Assembly: GCA_014529385.2 (NCBI GenBank)
Contig: CM043962.1
Coordinates: 46,231,098-46,295,097, forward strand
Source of the DNA: Adiantum capillus-veneris
Taxonomy: Eukaryota; Streptophyta; Polypodiopsida; Polypodiales; Pteridaceae
Reading direction: 5' to 3'
DNA: 64,000 nucleotides
Part shown: one piece after another, positions 39,960 through 52,439 of the stretch
How the letters are laid out: the number at the start of each line of letters is the position of its first letter
Numbering within the stretch: the stretch's first letter is position 1
The notes under the pieces: generated by a model
The model's input: only the letters and a program-made list of their open reading frames with translations
Told to the model about the DNA's origin: nothing
Database searches by the model: none
Translations under genes and position numbers: made by a program

Positions 39960-41060
39960 TATCTCGACCCGTCTTGCAAATGTTTCCCAGCTAGCCCACT
40001 ACCAAAGCTTCGATCCTTTGGTGTTGTTCTTCCAAAGGAATCTTTTTACCGGTTTAAGGAACTCTTTCCAGTTGCATTTAGCTAGCTTCAATAGTGGACC
40101 ATTGAAAGATATATACGAGAGCATGAACGAGTTTTTCACTTTCACTCTAGTCTGGAAGGGAAGAAGCACATATTTCCATTTGTGCATCTTTCTTCTTATC
40201 TTCTCCATGACCTAGGTGAATTTTTGCTTGTGGTTGACATCCACCCCTAGCAGGACTCTAAGGGGTTGAAATATCTTCCCTCTTGACACTATTTCCCCGG
40301 GCCACATTGATGAATCGAATGAATCGCTCTCTAATAGAGAGATCAATTTTGATTTGTTGATGTTGCACTCTGACCTTGATGCTATGGCATACGTTTGCAC
40401 AATCTGTAAAGCCTTCCTGATCACTCAAGGACAAGTGTTGAGAAATAGTAGAGAGTCATTCGCAAAGATCTTAGCTATCAGTTGGTTGTTGTCAGGGAGA
40501 GATAGTCCTTGAATATCCCCTTTTGCAGCACTATCCTCAAGTAGGGTCACCAGAGGATGAGATCCAATGGCGAAGAGGAGAGGGCAAGTGGGCACTCGTG
40601 TTTGATGGATCTCTTGACCTAAAACGCTCCCACAATTCTCTGATTGAATAGTAGCTCCAATTAGCTACTAGCACCAAAGGTGCTCACCACCTTGCACATC
40701 CAAGGCCAAAGTCTATAGATTTCATGACATTTTCAATAAATGACCAAGTGATCGTGTTGTCTAAATCTAGCTAGAGTGAGATGCACTCTTGCTTAGTGAA
40801 AGTGTCATACTCTATGTCCACCATTGCCGCCAGAATGTTATCATATATTAATCTTCCCTTTATAAATCCATGCTGGTGTGGGGTGAAAACTTTGTCCAGA
40901 AGGGCAAAAAGCCTAAGGGCAACCATTTTGGCAACAACGTTGTAGGCTACTGACATCATGGTAATGGGCCTTCAGTGTTTCAGCTGGGAGCAGCACACTT
41001 GTTTTGGGATCGGTTTGATTAGTCCCCTTTTGATAGTTGAGTCCAAGGCGCCATCAATCA
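39960..41060 (-). pseudogene. LINE reverse transcriptase fragment
   Basis: On the minus strand: 'MMSVAYNVVAKMVALRLFAL', 'FTPHQHGFIKGRLIYDNILA' (consensus QxGFVxGRxIxDNI), an interrupted catalytic region, then 'CNINKSKLISL', 'KWKYVLLPFQTRVKV' and 'FLKPVKRFLW', as in the thumb region of the 20.2 kb LINE. Stops lie between the blocks. The N-terminal RT motifs and the endonuclease are absent (5' truncation). Confidence 0.82.
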
Positions 41061-41080
41061 GTGCTTGGTTGGCCATTTTA

Positions 41081-41860
41081 TTATTCAATAAGCACTCTAC
41101 CTCTTCCTCTAATATAGCTTAAAGTTTGATTGTTACACTGAGTGCCATAGCTTGGAATTTTTTTCTTATTCTCATCTTTATGGAAGAAATTTTGTGATAC
41201 ATGACTAGTTCTCCCATAATGTATGCAAAGTTTAGCATCATGGAAATCTCTGGTGAGGTGATTGTTCTTACCATAGTTTTGCCATTGTCTCCTTGAAGTG
41301 ATGGTCACGAGTGCCATGTTGCCTTTTGTTGATGTAGAGCCTCTATTATTTTCTCTTCTCTCCTCTTCTTGCAAGGATTTTATCACATCTTCAAGAAAAG
41401 GTTTTGGACCCTTCTCTTTGAGGGCTATCACAAATTGATGGTAATTGTCAAGTAACACCTTCAAGATGACTACAACTTTGTCATCCTTGCACACCTTAGG
41501 ATTGATATAAATCAATTGAGTGCACACATTTTTTTTGGTCAATTGATGAGACTTGGTAGCTCTTTTCTAGGGTCCATTGTCATGCTATACAATGACATTT
41601 TTAGAGAGATTTTGGAATCCTTGGCTTTTGCACCAAACATCCTTTCAATAATGCTCCATAGGATGTTTTTGCACAAGGTCTTCATCTAAGTCTATGATAA
41701 TGATGCACATTGCTTGTTCCTCTTTGGCTGCTTGGTTTTGAAGACTTGCACAAAATTTCAACGGGACTATGCTGCATAAGCTATTGTTGAAGAATTTTCT
41801 CATTGTATGATCTATTATTTGTAAATGAGAAAACTTAAAAATAACCAATTCAAGAAGCAC
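41081..41860 (-). pseudogene. Ty1/copia-like gag fragment
   Basis: In two frames the minus strand reads 'KVVVILKVLLDNYHQFVIAL', 'FLEDVIKSLQEEERR' (helical capsid end of copia gag, UBN2 type) and a damaged zinc knuckle 'WQNYGKNNHLTRDF' (first Cys changed). This part of gag normally binds element RNA. The rest of the copia element is not found here. It abuts the truncated 5' end of the LINE on the left. Confidence 0.6.
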
Positions 41861-42060
41861 ATAAATGTATTTGTACTTTCTACAAAAGAGGAGAGTTCTT
41901 CAAGAAGCACATGGATTTGTTGTCTATAAACGAGAAAATTTTATAAAATAACCAATTCAAGAAGCACATGGATGTATTTGTGCCTTTTACAGAAGAGGAG
42001 ATTTATTCAAAATAATTGGAGAATTGATCAAAAAACTGGGCTACAAGAAAATCAAAAGGC
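41841..42060. repeat. About 107 bp tandem duplication
   Basis: 'ataaccaattcaagaagcac' occurs at 41,841 and 41,948, each followed by 'at..atgtatttgt' and 'aagaggag'. A third partial 'ttcaagaagcacatgga' lies between them at about 41,897. Confidence 0.8.
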
Positions 42061-42840
42061 TCAAAATTTGATATCAAAAGATTTTTGAAGAATCTGAAAT
42101 ATAAGGAGTGTTAGTGATTTTGATTTTAAGGTTGATGTGCTTGAGTTTTTAGTAGAAATTAGTGGAATGTTTGACAAGTTTAAATTGTCAATTGAATTTG
42201 GATTTTAAAAGTCAAGATTGCACAGTGTAGAAGAGAGTTGGAGTTGCAAAGCTTGAAAATTTAGAAAATAAGGACTTCAAAGCAGTGAAATGTCAAAGTT
42301 GAATTTGGTTTGAAAGAAAGCTGCAGACAAAGATTTTAAATTCTAAAGTTCAAGGGCATCCAAAGTGCATAAGAGGAGTCTTGAACATTTGCAAACTTGG
42401 AGGTGGTATTTTTTAGTGCTTCAATTTTAGAATTGATCAAACTAAAGTGGATCTTTGAAGATTTCAAGAGTTTAGAGTGTTCCAAGTAAGCCTTGTTTAG
42501 ATTTTTTGTCAATTTTACCCAAAAAAATTATTTTAGAAGCCTTATAACATGATTAAGCTACTATATGTCAAGATTAGAGTGGGTCTAGATATTGTATCCT
42601 ATGCTTTCCACTTCAAGCTTGCATGTAGTCTCCATCTGGTGTGGTGTAGTCAACATGGAAGCTAGCATTGCTATTTGATTTATTTGGAGAATGATCATAA
42701 CATAACAAAATGCTTGAATTTTTGTGATGATTGTTGCATCAGGGATAAATGCAAGTACTTTTGCATGCTTGATTTGTGCAAGAGGTTGCCCAAATTGGTC
42801 AAAAAGTTGCATTAAGCATCATCTTGTGGAGAGGTGGATA
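42061..42840. other. No gene seen
   Basis: AT-rich sequence with short frames only. It may be decayed copia or gypsy sequence. Confidence 0.4.
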
Positions 42841-45180
42841 AAACTTGAGACAAGCTAAATGACTTTGAGGAGTTTCTTGAAGAAGCATATGAGTGGCACG
42901 GTAAGGGGAAGGTGTGCAACTCTTATTTCAACAAGAAAAGGGCAAAGATGTTGAAAGCTGTTGAGAGGCGAGATAAAAAGTTTGAAAATTCTTTTGAGAC
43001 AAATTGAGTGGCAATGAATTAAGTGTGCCTAGTTGGGTGCTAGTGACTGAGGTTAACGAGTTTAGAGAGGAAGAGGGGCAAAAAAGCCAAAAAACATTCT
43101 TGAGTGCCCCTAATCCAACATGAAGTCGTTTGTGGGATATAAAATTCAGCTTATAGTGAATGTGAGGAAGAGCACTTACAAGATTTGAAGTGGGTGTTTG
43201 ATCTTCTTAGGCAATGCAAATTATATGCTAAAGAGTCCAAGTGTAATACTTTTAAGATAAAAAATCACTATTTGGATCATATAATTTTTTATGGAGGCCT
43301 ACATATGGATTAGTCCAAATTGGAAACTATTCCAAGATCGCCCCTCCTAAAAATTTGCAAGAGCTCTAAATTTTCTTAAAGTTTGTTGTTATTCCCAATT
43401 TGTTAAAAACTATGCAAAAATTGATGTTCCTATGACATATCAATTAAAAGCCAAGGATAGAGAATTGCATTGGGGAGCGGATGGATAGCAAGGTTTTGAT
43501 GCACTTAAGGTTTCTCTAGCTACTACACCCATATTAGCTATTGCGAATCCTATAAAACCTCTTGTGCTTGAGATAGATGTCATCAATCAAGCTATTGGAG
43601 AAGTTCTTCTTCAAGAGAAAAGGCTGGTTACTTTTGAAAGCAAGTAAGTCTATTTTCTTTTGAAAGCAAGAAACTTGATTTTATATAGCATAATTATTTT
43701 TCCTATGAAAGGGATCTATGCAATAGCGTACCATTTGATTCTATATTGCATAATTATTTTTCATATGAAAGGGATCTCTATGCAATACCATTTGAAAAGT
43801 GGTGGTATTAATTTTATGGTGCTCATTTTCCAATAGTGCTTGACCATGAAAGTAAAAAATGGTTCACACAATAGTCTGATTTGAAGGGTCCAAAGGATAG
43901 ATGGGTTAAGATTCTTTAGATTTATGATGCAAAGCTTTGATATCATAAAGCACGATACAATGTGGTAGCAGATGCTCTCAATCGGATGCTTGAGATTAAC
44001 TCTCTTCTTTTCATAAAACTCAAGAGTGAGTTTTTGGAGTCTCTTAAGGAAAAATGTGAGCATGATGATGCATACTCCGAGGTGAGGAGTCGTGTCAAAA
44101 AGAGGGATCTTTTCTCAGTCCAATATTGGTAGTGTGTCTATTTTCTTCACAGTTGGTTCTCCTCTTTTAAATAATAAACTGACTAGGTAAAATAATTTTT
44201 CTATTTATTATGGGTACATAATCCATAAGGGGAGAGTTTGTGCATGGAGGGATGTAGAAATTGGGTGCCAAATTCTTTATGAATGTCATGACAATCCCAA
44301 ATGTAGTGCATCTAGGTATAAAGAGGACTTATGCACTCATACAACAATAGTTCTACTCGCCAAGATAACATGGGCATGTTCAAGACTATGTCTTACATTG
44401 CCAAAGTGTGAAGTTAACAAAGCAAAGCACCTCAGGGCAAGCTTAGAGACAGGAGACTTTCTCTTACATTCTTGGAGACTCTCAATGGTAAAAGGAAAAA
44501 TATCTCTATGGATTTTATTGTGAGTCTACCAACCATCATAAGAGCCAATGGATTGGTATTGATGAGTGTAAATAGATTTACTAGCCTTTGTAAGTTTATT
44601 CCAATCAAATATGTCCTTAAAAACTTAAGAGTTAGCCAAGTTATTTGTTGAAAATATATATAGCTTATATGGATTGCCTAGTAATATTGTGAGTGATCAT
44701 GATCTAAAATTTAGTAGTCACTTCTAGCATAAACAGTTGGGAACATAACTCAGTCTCAGTGTTACAGATCATCCAGAGACAGATGGTCCAATTGAATGAG
44801 TTCACTAGGTGCTAGAGGATATGCTAGAAGAATACGTTAGCAAAAAGAAATCTAAAATTGGAAAGATTATCTCCCTATTTTGAAAAATTATTGTAATAGT
44901 ACAAAGCATGTTACTACTTGGTTTAGCTACTTCATGTTTATGTATGGTTTTCAACCTAAGTCACCAGTTATGGGGGGATTGGCTATCAAGAAAATTTATC
45001 AATTCAAGAACTTTATTCAAGACCATATGGATATATTGAAAATTGCTTAGCAAAATGTTCCGACAAACACAAGACACGTACAAGAAATATGCTCATGAGA
45101 AACATTGATATTTTTTTGAGATTGGCGATACCTGCTTGATGCATTTTAAATACAATTCTACTTACATTCTTGAAGAGACA
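42841..45180 (+). pseudogene. Ty3/gypsy pol remnant (RT, RNase H, integrase)
   Basis: The plus strand, with many stops, keeps domain order. End of RT: 'EEEHLQDLKWVFDLLRQCKL YAKESKC' and 'HYLDHIIFYGG' (43,160-43,310). RNase H start: 'LHWGADG', 'FDALKVSLATTPILA', 'LEIDVINQAIGEVLLQ' (43,460-43,620), and 'HKARYNVVADALNRM' (43,945-43,995). Degenerate integrase zinc region near 44,280. Integrase core: '[16 protein letters not shown]' and 'SVTDHPETDGPIE' (44,665-44,800). The RT palm is missing. In the family these domains copy and integrate the element. Dozens of stops show it is ancient. Confidence 0.85.
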
Positions 45181-45189
45181 TTTTAAACA

Positions 45190-45200
45190 AACACACACAC

Positions 45201-45271
<71 letters not shown>
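45190..45271. repeat. (CA)n microsatellite, about 82 bp
   Basis: Nearly perfect CA run with one G interruption at 45,205. It gives a meaningless Cys-Val peptide on the minus strand. Confidence 0.97.
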
Positions 45272-45273
<2 letters not shown>

Positions 45274-47165
45274 GTTCACCTAAATTAGCTTGATCAATGT
45301 CTAAAATAGTGAGAACTACCACCAGAGCAATGCCCAAACACTAATTTTTGAGCTAAATCCTACTCCTTCCAACCAAAGACGGGTTTAAATCTCTCACAAC
45401 TCTTTAGCTATATTAAATTTTCTTCTAATGCCAAAAGTCATATTTCAAATCTATCAACTTTTCATCTAGTTAAACCTAATCTAATTTTCAAATTTTTGCT
45501 CACCACCATCACCAATGTGCTCTATCATAGATTGGCACACTCTTTGACAATGAGACAGGGCCATTTATGCATCTACTATCACATAGCAAAGAGCTAGATG
45601 CACATAGTCAAAAATCGAATTCCATTTTGGTGAGCTTTAGAATTTAAGTATGTATAAAGAGTAGCTACATATGTGAATATAAGATTCTACACATAGTGTC
45701 ACAAATTGTTTTAGCAAATTCTACCCAAATATAGGCTTATGAAGAAAGGGTAGAATTTGCTAAATTTCTCCCACTGATGGCAAAGACAATGTCTCCCGCT
45801 GATGCATATTGAACACAAGCTCAATTTATGATCTAGCAAAGGTGGGGTGCACATGAATGCACCTAAACACATTTATAGAATTCACATATAATATAATGGA
45901 GAGATATCCACCTTACACATGTGCAAGCATGCCAAATGACACATATATAAAATAGTAAAAGCAAGTCTTAAATATAGGATGCATGAAAGCAACGCAGAGA
46001 AGCTTTTCATTTCCCAATGTAAGCTAGTGCAATGCAAGCTATGAAATTTGGATATCATTTTCAAGGAGATGAGAGCTTGTTAGATGTGTTTCACCTCTTA
46101 CATATGATATCATTTATACCTAGGAGCTTAATGGCATTTTTCTATTGGACAATAGCTCACTAATCACTATGAGTGTAATCCCAAAGTAATAAAAAAAAGC
46201 TTGTAACTTACCAGAGCCCAAGATAGCATGCATGTACACATTACAACTACATTATTACATAACACTCATGGGAATAAAATCATCTATTATGTGATCATAA
46301 AATGTGGGAAGATATCAAACACATCAAATTATTATCTCCATAACTTTAAGCACACCATATTTTTCAAGTGCTTGGATATGCTCTTTGTTTGGCCTCTTGT
46401 ATTTAAATGGGTTTATTTGCATAGTATCAATAACATGTATGCATCCGTATATGAGTGTGCATATCTTTCCTATGTATTAATAATCAATAGGAACATGGCT
46501 TAATACATCTACATACAAGAATAGGTGGTTGTAAGTACATTCTTGCATGTGGATATCATGTGGTGATAAGCTTGTGGTAGTTATGTGCATGTGATGCCAT
46601 TACATAAAAAAACCATGGTCCCCTCACAATTCCCCATCAAGAAGGGAACCAACGGTATTTCCAATCTTCAAGCCGTGCAAATAACAGAGAGATGAGAGAG
46701 AGAAATGTGCAACATGAAGATACTAAAATACTACTTAAACAGCAATATGAATCTGATTCCTCTAATTGTACGACATACTACTACTAAATAATGGATTTTC
46801 CTTTGGGAGCTATCTCCAATTGGGGAGTCTATATTTGTGAGCTTTTGAGTTTGAGATTTTGGAATTGAAACATTATTTTTGAGCTTTTCGACGCTTATAT
46901 TACACTAACAATGTCTTCAAATATTAGTGTGGTGTGAGAAAAAACTACATAAAATTGTGCAATCCTTCAATCCGCAAACAATAAAATGTAACATGCATGC
47001 ATGTCTTTGCATGTGGGGATGTATGCTCATGCATATCTCTTATTAGCCTGAAATGTAGCTTTAAAAAAAGCACTATTTCTAATTAGTTTTTTATTGAACA
47101 TCATATTTTGAAGAATGTACTTACTCACATGTGGTATGATCATTAAAATCTTGAATTAGCTCAAA
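45272..47165. other. No gene seen
   Basis: About 1.9 kb of AT-rich sequence without recognisable coding, RNA gene or element ends. 'gggtagaatttgctaaatttctcccactgatgg' type sequence at about 45,740-45,780 shows a local duplication of 'ttagcaaattctaccc' in inverted form (about 45,712 and 45,747), which could form a hairpin. Confidence 0.4.
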
Positions 47166-47355
47166 CAATTGCCCTATAAGGGTGTCATCATAGGTGAAGA
47201 AGCTCTTAAACAAGAGCCGCATCCAATTGCACTATGAGGGTGTCATTAGAGGTGAAGAAGCTCTTAAACAAGGTGGGACACTTGGAGAAAATAGCACCAC
47301 ATCCAATTGCACTATGAGGGTGTCATCATAGGTGAAGAAGCTCTTAAACAAAAGA
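47166..47355. repeat. Three copies of a 50 bp motif
   Basis: 'caattgc(c/a)ctat(a/g)agggtgtcat...aggtgaagaagctcttaaaca' occurs three times (starts about 47,167, 47,225 and 47,304) with spacers of different length. Confidence 0.88.
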
Positions 47356-47509
47356 GTGCCACATCATCCAATATACATATCCACCACCTAACATAGCATG
47401 AGAAAAATCTACATCGAAATGCAATCATGGATTGGACGTCTTATTGAGCACACCACCCAACACAACAAATAACCTTACTTGGAAATCTCATCACCAAATA
47501 ACCCCAATT

Positions 47510-47890
47510 CCAACATCGTCTCTACACATATAAGCATAGATCATTTAAACTATAAGGATATTCTCATGGAGTAAAATAGGCCTTGCCCAACCAAAGTGCA
47601 CTTTGTTATCAAAGCATCATAAGGGACCCTACAAGAAGGAAGCTTCTCTAGGATACCTGCCCTTGACATCAAAGAGCATCAAGAAAACCTTGCCTAGAAG
47701 TCTCATCATGGATATGCTTCCCCCTTACATAGGCCCAATCCCAACATAGGGTCTAAGGATACAAGCATAGGCCATCTCAATTATAAGAATGTCTCATGGC
47801 ACACTTGAGTACACTTTGTTTTTAGAGCATTACAAAAGAATGCTATGAGAAGGGAGCTTCTCCAGGACACTGCCATTGATGCAAAGCACC
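47510..47890. repeat. Diverged direct duplication, about 235 bp offset
   Basis: Segments around 47,525-47,660 and 47,755-47,885 share 'aagcata(g)', 'ctataag.at.tctcatgg', 'gtacactttgtt' and 'ga(a)gggagcttctc(t/c)agga' in the same order, at perhaps 70 percent. Confidence 0.6.
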
Positions 47891-48830
47891 ACACTTGGCA
47901 TACATATTGACAAGAGCATTACTACATGGTATGATAATTCCTAGGCACTTTTTGAATCACCTCGGACCTAGCTGATCTTACCTTGCAGTCAGAGCACTCT
48001 AGGAAAGGATGATACATGAAGGTAGGGCAAGTTGCATCTCACCAAAAACTCTACCTTCCATATGAATAACCCAAACTCCAATACACACAAGAATTTCCTC
48101 AAATACACTCATGCCTAGCAAAGGATACAATAGTCAACAAACATGTCTATGAGAGTATTTACCTACCACATTCTGATGCTTCAACAACTCTTGCATTGAG
48201 ATCTAACAATGGAACTCACCCTCTACTACCAATTATCACATCAAAGTTCTTCTCTAAGCTCTAAAATCTTTTTGTGGGTCCCACCAGAGAACCCCATGCC
48301 TCATTTTTTATTTTTATTTTTTGCCCTTTATATTTTTGGGTTTCTCCCCTAGGAGAAGCATGTCGTTGCAGCACAAGCCAAGTGTTTCACATTTTATGAC
48401 CCAAATGAATGTGAGAATGAATCAATGACAACCATGCAACACAACTTCTTGAGAAATTGATCTTCATAATGGGACACTGAAGGTTATTAAACTATCTAGT
48501 GCATTCAACTTTCCTTGAATAGACACTCAAAAGCACATCCACACGGGCAACTACAAAGACTAGTTTAGAGGTGAAAAAACACCAATTGAATGCAGCACAA
48601 ACAAATTCTAAAAATGTTAGAAACTCATAACCAAGTCATGGGCAAGGTCTTTTCATCATTACAAAACACCACAAAAATCAAGGCCTTGTACCGCAACTTA
48701 CCCACTTGGCAATGGCCAAGATGCACTGAAAAAGTCTTTTCATCCAAGGTTGGATACTCTCGTACATGGAATCTGACAAGAAATTGTCTGCTTGAAGTTC
48801 TGCATTGTAAGTCTCTTGTCTTCTAGACTT
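47891..48830. other. No gene seen
   Basis: Unassigned sequence. A T-rich run with 'tttatttttatttttt' at about 48,305-48,325 may be an old poly(A) tract on the minus strand. The open frame at 48,590-48,826 is not recognised. Confidence 0.35.
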
Positions 48831-49099
48831 CTAGTCGGGGAAATCATAGAAGATCACCTCTTTCTAGTTCGATTTTGTTTTGTCATCTAAGCCACTCAAA
48901 AGCTCATCCACAGCAACAATCTCTAGTGCATTGTCTCATGAACCTTGAATTTCTTCATCGCTTTCTTCAATCGAATCTCTTATGGAAACCTCGTCCACTA
49001 TGTGTTTGCACTCAACCATTTCCTGAGTCTCTATGTCCTCAATTTTTGACCTAGATTCCAAGATAGCACTTACCATTTGGAAGGGTGTTATGTCAAACC

Positions 49100-49934
49100 C
49101 TCTTTGTCACAAAATCTTGTTGGGGTTATTTCATTCATGCACACATCTAGAGTAGCCAGTATCTAATCTCATCCAAAAGGTTCAAATGAATCTTCTGGAA
49201 ATAGCTCTCAAAAGTAATCCTTATCCTCCATTGATCTCTCTAGAATGCAATTTTCTTTAATCAGGCTCTCACATTTGGACACTCCACACATCCAAACAAA
49301 AGCTTTATTGTACAACCAAGCAGGTATTTTCTTTTTGTGGACTGTAGTTGAGTCAAATTCCTCTATAGGAGTTGGACTGCTATCTCTACAACTATGGTCC
49401 TTGATGATGATCCTTGTTGTAATGCCCTTGTGTCGTAAGAAGATATGGTCATAGCCCCAATCTTCCACCATCTTAAGTTGATGCATGAATGGTCACCCCA
49501 AAATTATTTCTCTATTCAAAATCCATTATGGGAAAGTTATGCGTGTACTCGATTCCACGAGGACACAATTTGTTCTAGCATACCCACGGGTCTCTCCACG
49601 TATCCATCTGCAAGTTGCAGTTTTATTCATGTTTTTCAAAGAGCAGGCCTCCCCCATTTTTTCCATATTTCTTTTGTACAATGGACACTCCCACCCTGTT
49701 ATCAAGTATAGCAATGGTTTTCACCCCCTTGTGCTCTAGCGGCAAGGTGGTGTTTTCCTCTTCTTCTTCACAGTAGTCACTTATCTTGTTTATAGGCACA
49801 GGTTTCACCTTTGGTTTTTTTGGTGAAGATTTACCCATGTATTCATCTATTGGGATGTCTTGATGAGGGATTTTTAGCCCCATATTTTCCAAGTTTTTTT
49901 CCACTTCACCCCATAAGTGCATTCTAATATACAA
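49100..49934 (-). pseudogene. Protease and extension, relative A
   Basis: On the minus strand: 'LENMGLKIPHQDIPIDEYMG', 'TIAILDNRVGVSIVQKKYGK' (catalytic D-S-G changed to D-N-R), then a shifted frame 'MVEDWGYDHIFLRHKG', 'TPIEEFDSTTV', 'VWMCGVSKCESL' and 'ENCILERSMEDKDYF', and finally 'ILATLDVC'. Each block matches the plus-strand copy at 34.0-34.8 kb. The protease would be inactive. Here 'HQLKMVEDWGYDH' shows that the stop at 34,442 in the other copy replaced a coding position. Confidence 0.8.
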
Positions 49935-50360
49935 AAGCTATGAGAGAGTTATCGTACACTATATAGGAGTCAAAATTAGTTTGTGGAGGTTCTTGGTGTC
50001 CATCATCCTTGGAACTGGCTTCCATTGAGAGGGCACAACCTTACACCTCCAATTTCATTTCATGGTCTCCTATAAAATATGGTAAAGTATTAAACATTTC
50101 TGGTTTGCTTTCTGCGGGTACTTTTATTTTTTCCCACTTCACCCCATAAGTGCATTCTAAAGTACAAAAGCTATGAGAGAGTTATTGTACACTATATAGG
50201 AGTCAACATTAGTTTGTAGAGGCTCTTGGTGTCCATCATCTTTGGAATTGGCTTCCATTGAGAGGGCACAACCTTTACCTCCAATTTCATTTCATGGTCT
50301 TCTATAGAAGATGGTAAAGTATTAAACATTTTTGGTTTGCTTCCTGTGGATACTTTCATT
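49891..50360. repeat. 233 bp tandem duplication inside relative A
   Basis: 'ccacttcaccccataagtgc' starts at 49,901 and 50,134. The two copies remain similar through 'aaagtattaaacattt(c/t)tggtttgctt', with about 20 differences. It lies between gag and protease of the decayed element. Confidence 0.9.
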
Positions 50361-50450
50361 CTCGCTCTCCCCCTTGTGTTGCATTATTTGGGCCTATTTG
50401 GTACCTCAATGGTGGCGGCAAAGGTGCACCCCTAGAGGTCCCTAGGGCCT

Positions 50451-51620
50451 TTAGCTCACATAATTTTTATTGTAAAAACACTCATTTGCCTCATGATTGG
50501 TGTACTTATGCTCGATCGCACACCACTTCAACAATTGTGATACATTTGCTATACTGATGGTGATTGTTTTTGCAAGTTTGGATTTTGTTGATAGTTCTGG
50601 TTTATTCTTATGATCACCTCCTCGACCATCAAAAATTGGTGCAATTGAAGCTTGAGCATTCCGTTTCATTGTGGGTTTGCTTATGGTTGAAGAGACACTG
50701 ATGGTAGTATTGTCTACATCATCCAATACCTCTCTGTACACCTTGCAATTGTCAACTAGATACAATGCTTCTCTAGTGACTTGCTCAAATTTGGTGCACG
50801 CTTTCATGTACAAGTCCTTTTTGAAAGTTTTGTTTCTCAAGTCCTTGACAAAGATAACTGATAATCTCTTGTCTTGTGGTAACTCTCTAACGGGACTTCT
50901 CTCAATGTATTGCTTGAAGCGAAGTGAAGCTTCCTTCACCTTTTCATTCTCTTTCTGCTTAAAGGTGTAGATTTGGGACACTATATTATGCTTGATTCCC
51001 CTTTTGGAGAATTCCTCAACAAACTCTCACAAAAGTTGCTCTATGTTTGGGAAATATCTATTGTTTAATGGTTGGAACCATGTCAGTGTTTTTTCCTCCA
51101 AAGTTAACCCAAATTTTTCATACTGAGTATGGAAATCCATTACTTGTTCAGCTCTCAAGACTTGCTTAAAGAACGAAACATGTGCATATGGATTCCCCAA
51201 TCGACTGTACTTTTTGGCAACACATTTTTCCACTTGAGATGGTCGCATCTGTCATGTCTTGGAAACTATTCACATAACTCTAGGTTCTCCTAAAATGACA
51301 TATCTTGCTTTATAACCCCCACTAGGAACCCTAGTAGTTCTCTCAATGACTCTTTCATCTGGTCACACATCCCTTGCTTTAGTTCAGATATTTGGAACCC
51401 TTGTTGTATGGATTGTGCTTAGAGCTTCATTGCCCCTATGTGTAGTCATTGGAATCCTTGAATTCAAGGATTCCATTGGCCTTGATATTGAAAACTACGG
51501 TCGATTAAATGAGTCTTCCATTCAAGGTTTTTTTGGAATTACTCTTTCCATTTTTGGTCTCGTTTATGAGATAGTACGTCTAAATGTGCTAGAAGTGACA
51601 TAATACTCATGAAGTGATCC
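50451..51620 (-). pseudogene. Gag fragment, relative A
   Basis: On the minus strand: 'MRPSQVEKCVAKKYSRLGNP', 'AHVSFFKQVLRAEQVMDFH', 'FGLTLEEKTLTWF', a stop, then 'YTFKQKENEKVKEASLRFKQ' and 'TREALYLVDNC'. It aligns with residues about 170-340 of the gag at 29,666-31,663 (RPSQVQKWVNRKYS; FGLTLEDDAATWF; EALYLVDNC). Capsid role as in that element. The N-terminus (above 51,300) is badly decayed, and the frame ends at about 50,451 in 'EHKYTNHEANECFY', matching 'ERKWTNHTGEECYY' of the other copy. Confidence 0.8.
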
Positions 51621-52439
51621 TCCAAAATATGTATATCTTGTAAGCTCCTAAAGGTTTACATCAGATTATATTCACCCATACTTATCAAGCATGATTACAT
51701 AGGTATCTATGCCTTCTATGTATGTAAAGTGCCAACCAACCAACCAACAAAATATCACTCTCTAATCTAGAAAATTTGTCTATGTCCTATCTCAACGCTC
51801 TAGGTCATCACACCATTTTGTTGACCAAATGAACTTGAATTGCAACAAAACTTTAGGGGAAGCTATATTAGGCCTAAGAGCACTAATCCACAAAGTCTGG
51901 AGGTCATCCAACAAGGTTAAAAAATCCCAATCCATCATGGTCCAAGTCATAAAAACTGCAATAGAACAGTCCAGATAGGTTGCCCTAGGGTCTAGCATCA
52001 CTCCTCTATGGTCAAAATGTCAAAAAATAGCCATTTTAGCACTCAAATCTACATATATGGCTCACATATGAACCACATCAAAAATAAAAATGATCATACT
52101 TGAATGAAATATCATGAGACAAGGAGCACAATGCAATTCTTGGAATCAAATTTTAATAACCAGATCATGAAAAAAATCAATTACAAGTTGTTGTTGACTG
52201 GTAACAGTCGTGCTTACAAAAGCTCTTCAAAACTTTCAAATAACATTACAATTGTCTTTTCTTACTAAGAGTTTGTGAGCTTTATACCTAAGTCTTTTCA
52301 TATGGCCAATGGTCTGCTTACAAGGCTTTAAGCTCATGATAAAAGAATACATCTCAGAATATACATCATTCAGCTCAAAAAGTCATAAAAACTCTCTTAC
52401 AAGGCTATTGTAAGAATAGGATAATTACATCAAAATTTA
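51621..52439. other. No gene seen between two gag remnants
   Basis: Non-coding sequence. 'gtgccaaccaaccaaccaacaaa' at about 51,729 is a small CCAA repeat. It may be the leader of remnant A or the 3' part of remnant B; no LTR ends are recognisable. Confidence 0.35.

Larger units (their letters stand above)
38945..41060 (-). mobile_element. LINE body, right part of a LINE split by the LTR element
   Basis: The minus strand carries, from right to left, RT and the C-terminal zinc-finger domain of the same L1-like family as 20.2-24.1 kb; its tail is at 26,372-26,658. It is 5'-truncated within RT at about 41,060. Before the LTR insertion the LINE would have been about 2.4 kb. Confidence 0.85.
48831..51620 (-). 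mobile_element. Minus-strand relative of the gag/protease element (A)
   Basis: From right to left it carries gag, protease and the post-protease extension in the same order as 29.7-35 kb, at clear protein similarity but with many stops. It lacks the TTAA DNA transposon. It provides the pre-mutation state for the gag stop at 30,461. No LTRs were identified. It ends near 48,830. Confidence 0.8.

Noticed and set aside
47166-47355. CRISPR-like or clustered repeat array
   Set aside because: Three diverged 50 bp repeats with unequal spacers in plant nuclear DNA; simple local duplication explains it.
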